Source: Trachythela sp. YZ-2020 (Eukaryota; Cnidaria; Anthozoa; Malacalcyonacea; Clavulariidae). From it: a DNA stretch of 64,000 bases. The translations under genes were made by a program, and so were the position numbers. The notes beneath the pieces were generated by a model. That model saw only the letters and a program-made list of their open reading frames with translations, was not told the origin of the DNA and did not search any database. The stretch lies in the NCBI GenBank assembly GCA_016169945.1, contig JADLSH010000184.1, positions 1,240,001 to 1,304,000 on the forward strand. Direction: 5' to 3'. Each line of letters begins with the position of its first letter. Position 1 is the first letter of the stretch. This document shows, in pieces, positions 58,601-64,000 of this stretch.

Positions 58601-60988
58601 AGAAATCAAGGAAAATGGTCCATATGGAGGGGAAGTTACAAACATGTTTAGATGGATGCCTTTGATGTGACTGCAGAAAAAAACAGTAAGTCAGAGTTGT
58701 TTTCAGTCGATCAGTCACTGGATCCATAGGTCTGCCAGTTGCTTGGTCGATCAGTTGTTTAACCCATTAACTGACAGTACCCTACCACTGATGAGTAAAA
58801 ACGCCTGGCATTTAAGACAGAGTAAAATACTAAAGTACGGCGCATCTGGGCGTAATTTAGTTCAGTCATTCGTCCAGTGGGTCGGTAAGTCTGTCAGTCT
58901 GTTGGTTGGTCAGTAGATTTGTCAATCAGCCAGTCAGTAGGTCTGTCAGTCAGTTAGTTAGTCGGTAGATCTGTTAGTTAGCCAGTCAGTCGTCAGGTCT
59001 GTCAGTGGGTTGATCAGTCAGTTGGTCAGTCTGTTGGTTGGTCAGTAGATCTGCCAGTCGTCCAGTTGGTCAGTAGGTCTGTCAGTCGGTTGATTGGTAC
59101 GTCAGTCGATCTGTTGGCAAGTTGGTTTGTCATGTGATGGTGGGTCAGTAGGTCAGTCATTTGGTTGGTAGGTTTAGCCAGTTGGTATGTCAGTCTGTTG
59201 GTAGGTAGGTCAGTGAATTGGTCAGCAAGCAAGCTGACCAGTCAGTAGGTTAAGGTAGCTGGTCAATCAGCCGGGCATGCAACCAGTCAGGCCTACAGTA
59301 TCTTATGAGTGGGTGTAGAATTTTCAATGGGATGCACCCTTTCACTATACCACAATAAATTATATATTAACTAACAAAACAAACAACTTACTAATTGCTT
59401 GACTGACCTTGTATCAATTAATGCCATAGTTCTTGCAACACCCGCGCCCCAATCCCCTCCTTGAACATAATATTCACTATGTCCGAGCCTTGCCATTAGC
59501 TTTTTAAACAAGTTCGCAATAGGCAACAGATGAAGTCCCGGCTTGTGCGGGGCCTCAGAGAAAAGATACCCAGGCAAAGATGGGCATATCACCTCGAAGC
59601 TAAAGTCCTCCTCAGACTTTGCGGTAAGAAGCGGAATTACTTTATAAAACTCGTAAAATGATCCCGGCCAACCATGGATAAGCATGATCGGTATAACTTT
59701 GCGGGTTTGGATTTGGGGTTTGACGTGGACATAGTGTATCGTAATGCCGTCAACCATGGCTGTATAATGTTTGAATTGGTTTAATCTTTTTTCTTGATCT
59801 TTCCATTTGTATTCCTCTAACCAATATCTATAATAAGAAGTGTGGTAGGACAGTGGTTATAGTGAATGGGGCCTAACTTTTACCTTTGCACTGGGGGTTG
59901 CATAGTTCGAACCCCCTCCCTTTCTTAAGGGGGCCGGGCAGTGGCAAAGCCAGCCTGACAATTTGGTCATGCTATGCAAATATTTCCGTGTTCATAGACT
60001 GTGAAAACAATCAACTTCTAAAGAAATGAATAATGATGATTTAAAATTTGCATAGCATGACCAAATTGTCAGACTGGCTTCGCTACTGGGGCCAGGGGAT
60101 AAACCTTCTCAAAAAAGACAAGAAAGGGGGGGATAAAATTTGTTTTGTAATAATGGGGGGGGTTACAGAAAAGGGGTGAGTTGATTTTTAAGGGGGGATG
60201 AGCAAAAAAAGCTGTCATAAAAATTGTAGGTGTCAACCTGTCAATGGTGTCACCATTTGCAGGTGTCAACCTGTCAAATTTTGCTCTCTGCAAAAAATTT
60301 TTGTAAAAGGGGGGAATGAAAAGTTCAAAAAAACGGGGGACATTGGTAAAAGGGGGGATATTTAAAAAAGGGGGGGATAAAACCCCTTCCCGAACTATGG
60401 GTTGATTCCTGCAATATGCAGTGGTCTGTTTATAATTAATATCATCTCATTTGCAAGCATGTGAGAAGATTCCTTCCAGTCTTAATGTCAATTTCCAACC
60501 CATGAGCGAGAAAGCAGGGGTTATGCCCCCCCCCCCCCTTTGTCACCTTATGTAGGTAATGCTTCCGCCCTCCCCTCTGTTTCAACAAATCTTAAAAATG
60601 CGTGCATAGCCATGCAGAATACCAGCATACACCGCCATACAGCCTCTGGCCTTGCATAATACTAAATACAGTACCTCACAAAATCTTTCAATTCTGCAAT
60701 ATTACTACCATACGACCAATTCGTGTTTTCCAAAGAGCGAAAATATCTTGCATTCGTCAAACGCTGGCTCAGATCTGCAAGCTTATCATCCCCAAATGCT
60801 ATGGGAAGCATTTCCTCGATAGATATATCACTAATGTTTGGTAAACTTGCAGGACCCTCGTCTGAAGGGCCCCACCATTCGTCCGTGGCCACTGGTGGTG
60901 TTATGAATGTATTCAATGCACGAAAACCTAGGATAATTGCAAGTATTAAAACCAAAATGCTTGAAACAATTATAGTGAGCAGTTTCAT
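55692..60988 (-). CDS. EPHX1: Microsomal epoxide hydrolase
   Basis: Five exons on the minus strand, 60988-60675, 59827-59408, 58670-58492, 57622-57382 and 55908-55692, join in phase to 456 residues, against 455 for mammalian EPHX1. Residues 1-25 form a hydrophobic signal anchor ([20 protein letters not shown]). The epoxide hydrolase N-terminal domain follows, then the alpha/beta-hydrolase core with HGWPG (156-160, oxyanion hole), GGDWG with nucleophile D230, and GGHFAAF with H427. The acid is D400, at the position of Glu404 in mammalian EPHX1 (27 residues before the His in both, no gap). It hydrolyses epoxides to diols at the ER membrane, for xenobiotics and possibly lipid epoxides. Intron 4 holds a 114-bp repeat array and a MITE; introns 1 and 2 hold other repeats. 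Its start faces ORC5. Symbol given as the family orthologue; lineage-specific paralogy not excluded. Confidence 0.95.
55955..56885. repeat. Tandem array of the 114-bp repeat (about 9 units) in hydrolase intron 4
   Basis: ACTGGATAGC anchors occur at 56055, 56169, 56283 and 56397 (exactly 114 bp apart), with further units near 55961, 56511, 56623, 56739 and 56857. Same unit and same relation to the hydrolase exon as the array at 37977-38660. Confidence 0.95.
56887..57345. mobile_element. 447-bp MITE with CAGGGCTTTCA ends
   Basis: The element 56893-57339 begins CAGGGCTTTCA and ends TGAAAGCCCTG; GTCTAG flanks both ends (56887-56892, 57340-57345). The corresponding point of the partial duplicate (about 38672, TTGTCTACTCTAGTG) lacks it. 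An internal hairpin has CCGGCGG and CCGCCGG arms; a fragment of this 3' end is also at 54108-54150. Confidence 0.9.
57700..58060. mobile_element. TTAACCCATTA-ended dispersed elements in hydrolase intron 3
   Basis: GTTAACCCATTAACTGGCAG begins a short element at about 57703 that ends CTAATAGGTTAAC near 57771. A related sequence with AGTAAAATACTAAAGTAGGG and GGGCGCATTGCCAGC ends at about 58056 with TAATGGGTTAA. Similar words occur at 58757-58855 and 11870-12010. Confidence 0.6.
58221..58377 (+). mobile_element. Near-perfect foldback with hammerhead-like core
   Basis: Arms of about 68 bp (58221-58290 and 58308-58377) pair almost completely: AACAAATTAGGGTTGATTCG against CGAATCAACCCTAATTTGTT. On the plus strand CTGACGA (58300-58306), an extra A, the 4-bp stem GGGC/GCTC with TTTA loop, GAAA (58320-58323) and CGTC follow in hammerhead order; TCTC before and GAGA after could form stem I. 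Such sequences mark Penelope-like elements. The long foldback may be two inverted terminal copies. In intron 3 of the hydrolase gene. Confidence 0.6.
58690..59275. repeat. CAGTCGGTCAGT-type degenerate repeat in hydrolase intron 2
   Basis: Words GTCAGTCAGT, GGTCGATCAG, TCTGTCAGTC and GTTGGTCAGTAG recur over nearly 600 bp. It resembles the tract at 35424-35735 in composition. Open frames here are artefacts. Confidence 0.9.
59838..59930 (+). repeat. tRNA-like SINE head
   Basis: AGTGTGGTAGGACAGTGG (A-box region) and ATAGTTCGAACCCC (B-box region) lie about 50 bp apart. No acceptor-stem pairing is evident, so it is treated as a SINE remnant. Confidence 0.55.
59931..60096. mobile_element. hAT-type MITE with 8-bp target duplication
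   Basis: The element 59939-60088 begins CAGTGGCAAAGCCAGCC and ends with a near-exact inverse, GGCTTCGCTACTG; the inverted ends extend over about 42 bp. GGGCCGGG (59931-59938) and GGGCCAGG (60089-60096) form an 8-bp target duplication with one mismatch. Confidence 0.88.
60100..60545. other. Homopurine/homopyrimidine runs in hydrolase intron 1
   Basis: Repeated AAAAGGGGGG words (60120-60380) and a run of 15 or more C (60525-60540). The words GGTGTCAACCTGTCAA occur twice (60228 and 60262). No exon seen. Confidence 0.8.
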
Positions 60989-61725
60989 TGTTACGATTCA
61001 AAAACAACGCAAAAATACAGTAACAAATTGTTTATAAAATTAATCCCAGGGGATTTTTGTAATCTGCAACGTTTTCCAAACGTATTTCACTATACGTCAA
61101 AAGGTGATAAGCATGTTTCCACTTCAGGTACAGTCGAGACACAAAATTTCCAAATTTATTTCCAAAATATAATATATTTGTGAATTGTGAGCAATTTAAA
61201 TTTGTCAGTTTATTTATCAAAAGTGATTTCGATAAATTTCAATGAACTAGAATGAAATAAATACAAAATATTTCTCTTTATACATTTATCAGAGCTGTTT
61301 AGTTTGGCATATTAAAATCAATATAAATAATTAACACATCAAATTGCAATTATTGTTTATAGGCTTTATGAAATTATAATTAGTGATATAAGTAGTAATA
61401 ATTTATTGTGTTTTATCGAACTTTTATGGAAGTGACTGATTGTAAAGGTTTAAAAATTTATAAAAAACAAAACCCCTAATTTTGTTGAAGAAAATTTGCA
61501 TTTGCAAATTCCCTCTTATCTAATGGAAACACCACTTGTCAGTTTGAAGTATGGAAAACAACGCACGTGGCCAGAACTGTTATAAACTGTAGCAAATGTG
61601 AGAAAATGTAAAAATATTTGTATACAAACGTTTTTGCTACGTTTTAACACACAAAACCTCGAGTTATTTGGCAAATATAACACTTGAGTTGATGTTCTTT
61701 GTGTGATTTTGTAGCGGAATTTAGG
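60989..61725. promoter_or_regulatory. Shared upstream region of the divergent EPHX1 and ORC5 genes
   Basis: About 740 bp separate the two start codons, which point away from each other. The region is very AT-rich. No clear TATA or CCAAT pair could be assigned. A divergent promoter is inferred only from geometry. Confidence 0.4.
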
Positions 61726-64000
61726 ATGGATGTAAAGGATGCAGTTTTTGATGAAATCCTAGATAAAGTTTTGTTCAGAGAAAAGCAAGTTTCGACGTTG
61801 TTAAATTTGTTCAACAGACGGAATTCATGCTCTTGTGGGAGTATTTTTATATATGGACATACAGCGACGGGGAAGAATTATGTACTTGAAACTATATTTG
61901 AAAAACTTCAGGTATTAAACGTTCCAAGGTTATATTATCATGCTTATATGCACTTTATATTTCACCCCCCCTGATGAGATATGCAGACAATTATGTAGTC
62001 AGCAGGTAAAAGATCATCCATCAGGGGGATGGAAGATTTATTTGGGTCCATCACCCTTCGACCACCTACAAATAGACCTAATCAGAGGACCTAAGTTGCA
62101 TTTTTCACAACTGCTCCTGGCCAGATCTAAAAAATGTATATAAATGTCCGTTCGAGTATTCCATTTACTAACACATACTTTCTACTATTAATCCCATCGA
62201 ACAAGATGCTGAGAAAAATCTTGATTTTTATACCCAATCAGGTAACACATGTTTATGCATGTTGCCACCCATAATCAGCTTTTGAAACTCAGGTCGGCAT
62301 TCGGCGATGCCGACCTAAATTCCGACCTGCAAAACGATATTATAGATTTAGGTCGGCAAAACAAAATTTGTTTCGAAATGTCTAGACCTAAAATTTCGGG
62401 AGTTTCAAGGGCTGCATAATTCACATTTTCAGGTATTTCATATGCCAACTGTTCTGTGTGAACTAATTTTGTTCCTATTGCATGCAAAACAAAATAAGTT
62501 GACCGGCCATGTCAGACACTGTCAGATAATTTATGGTTACCAGTGCTTAAAAACTTTTTTTAGTTGCCAAATGTATGTGTGAACTGTGTCGAATGTTTTA
62601 ATGCAAGATTGATGTTCGAACACATTTTGAACAATCTCCAAACTCTACAACCAGATGGCTGCAAAGACACTGAATTTGTACGATGTGACAATATGAATGA
62701 CTTTATCAGAGTGATGAAAAAGTGCTTAACCATCGAGAATTTTGGGGAAGAAACCCTGTTCATCCTCATAGACAAATGTGAGCGACTACGAGACATGAAA
62801 GTCAACCTTCTGCCGACGTTTTTGAGGCTTAACGAACTAACAGGCTGCAATATTTGTGTTGTGTTTATTAGCGAGATAGTTTTCGATAAGTTTCGACAAG
62901 GGACAGGCGTTCGAGAGCCATTTCAGATGAAGTTTCCAGATTATTCAAAGACGGAATTATTGGAAATCATGTGTTTGGATGCCCCAGACGAACATCCACA
63001 GGAATTTTACAATGGTTATTGTCAGCTGTTACTAAGCGTGTTTTACAATGTGTGTCGAGATTTGAGAGAATTGAGGCATTTGGTAAGGAACTGTGTTTTA
63101 CTTAATAAACTTCCATTGCATTGTCAACTTATCAAGTTGCTACAATGTTGTCACACATAACTTGTTAACAAGTTGGGGAATTGTAGGACGATAACAAATT
63201 GTTGGTAAAAAGTCTGTTGAGTCAACAACCTTGTAGCAAGTTTTCAACAAGCTGTTGACAACTTGTCAGCAAGCTAAGTACAAGCAGTATGTCGAACACA
63301 TCCTGATAACAATTTGTTGAAACAGCATTATTTGGCACAAGTCTGCTGCAGGTTTGTTACAACTAATTGACACTGGTGCATTTTTACGTGTGTAGTTCAG
63401 ACTAGGGTGAGCCGATTAATTGGAAAATAATCTGCCATAAGACTTTTTTGCACTGAGATGCCAGGCACATGCTAAAATACTAAATGCAAGCGAATAGGTA
63501 GGTTGTTTTTCACAGGGTTTTTTATGAACATATAAACATATTGTGAAAGAACTCACAAAATTAAAAAGCTTCCATACAATGCATTTCTGCTATGCCTGTG
63601 ATCAAAGTCTTTGGTCAAAGAACTTCAAAGCAACCGCCATCTAATGCTACTTACAATAATCGGCAGATACCGATTAATCGGCCGATATGTTGAGATAATC
63701 GGCCTACAAATAATCAGCCTCAGTAATCGGCACTTTTCGTTATCAGCTCATCCCTAGTTCAGACACAAGCTACACAGGTCCCAGACATTTGATCATTAAA
63801 ATTAATTCATTTTGACTAAATATATTCTACAGGCAAGGTTAAATTTCCCAAAGTATTGTGAGCCAATTACTAATGGCGAAGCAGATTACGCTGATGTCAG
63901 GAAATTATGGAGAAATGTTGAACCATACCTTAGGAAAGCAATGAGTACAGTTTTTCTACATGAAGTATCCAGTAGCCAGTGGGAGCAAATACAAGAGGGA
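61726..64000 (+). CDS. ORC5: Origin recognition complex subunit 5 (partial, runs off the window)
   Basis: Exons 61726-61911, 62564-63082 and 63833-64000+ (phases 0, 0) give 291 residues before the window ends; the family is about 435 aa, so roughly the C-terminal third is missing. Matches include the N-terminal [13 protein letters not shown], the P-loop region [15 protein letters not shown] (44-53), [18 protein letters not shown], a Walker B-like [56 protein letters not shown] and [23 protein letters not shown]5 is an AAA+ subunit of the nuclear complex that binds origins and loads MCM with CDC6 and CDT1. The last Walker A residue is Asn51 where the human protein has Thr. I start at ATG 61726, since the upstream part of the frame has no ATG. 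SINE and MITE copies fill both introns. Confidence 0.96.
62085..62245 (+). repeat. SINE tail fragment in ORC5 intron 1
   Basis: AGTTGCATTTTTCACAACTG, CAGATCTAAAAAATGTATAT and CCGTTCGAGTATTCC match the plus-strand tail of the tRNA-related SINE, followed by GAACAAGATGCTGAG as in the copies at 19.3 and 37.05 kb. The tRNA head is missing. Confidence 0.75.
63155..63395. mobile_element. Palindrome-rich CAACTTGT element, copy 3 (inverted), ORC5 intron 2
   Basis: AACTTGTTAACAAGTTGGGG, GTTGAGTCAACAACCTTGTA and ATTTTTACGTGTGTAG place it in the same family as 26690-27005 and 30770-31525, in the opposite orientation. Confidence 0.8.
63395..63764. mobile_element. hAT-type MITE with perfect 8-bp target duplication
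   Basis: The element 63403-63756 starts TAGGGTGAGCCGATTAAT and ends ATCAGCTCATCCCTA. GTTCAGAC flanks both ends (63395-63402 and 63757-63764). The interior has repeated ATCGGC words. No coding capacity. Confidence 0.92.

Overview
The window is AT-rich, intron-rich animal DNA. Five spliced protein genes can be built from conserved coding blocks joined at consistent splice sites and phases. The rest is dense with SINE-like, MITE-like and satellite repeats. Gene content (kynureninase, an ARHGAP18/28-type RhoGAP, microsomal epoxide hydrolase, ORC5, a Regnase/N4BP1-type RNase) and the repeat style suggest an invertebrate, most likely a cnidarian. The taxon is an inference; nothing in the sequence settles it.

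Layout. 1-7.5 kb: low-complexity AACTCA repeats, a LINE-like zinc-knuckle ORF fragment and duplicated spacer DNA. 7.57-12.80 kb (+): a three-exon RNase with an N-terminal KH-like region, a UBA-like segment, a NYN/PIN nuclease domain and a CCCH zinc finger, with a young in-frame repeat in its linker. 14.45-22.42 kb (+): a complete 15-exon kynureninase (466 aa by my splice model), including one GC-AG intron. 25.30-37.32 kb (+): a complete 18-exon ARHGAP18/28/40-like RhoGAP (807 aa by my model), including a 25-nt microexon. 37.6-55.6 kb: a repeat-rich region holding a partial copy of the epoxide hydrolase gene, an eleven-unit tRNA-like satellite, a 69-bp satellite, long foldbacks, orphan terminal exons and one possible spliced minus-strand transcript. 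55.69-60.99 kb (-): a complete 5-exon microsomal epoxide hydrolase (456 aa). 61.73 kb to the window end (+): the 5' half or more of ORC5, head-to-head with the hydrolase across about 740 bp.

The five genes are housekeeping or metabolic units with no evident joint pathway. Kynureninase cleaves kynurenines, the hydrolase opens epoxides at the ER, the RhoGAP switches off Rho-family GTPases, the RNase should degrade RNA, and ORC5 is part of the origin recognition complex. The parts most worth a second look are: (1) the hydrolase's extra, intact terminal exon 18 kb away, which carries Glu where the main exon carries Asp at the catalytic acid; (2) the tRNA-like tandem array; (3) hammerhead-like foldbacks of the kind carried by Penelope-like elements; (4) the KH + UBA + NYN + CCCH architecture; and (5) an Asn in the ORC5 Walker A motif.
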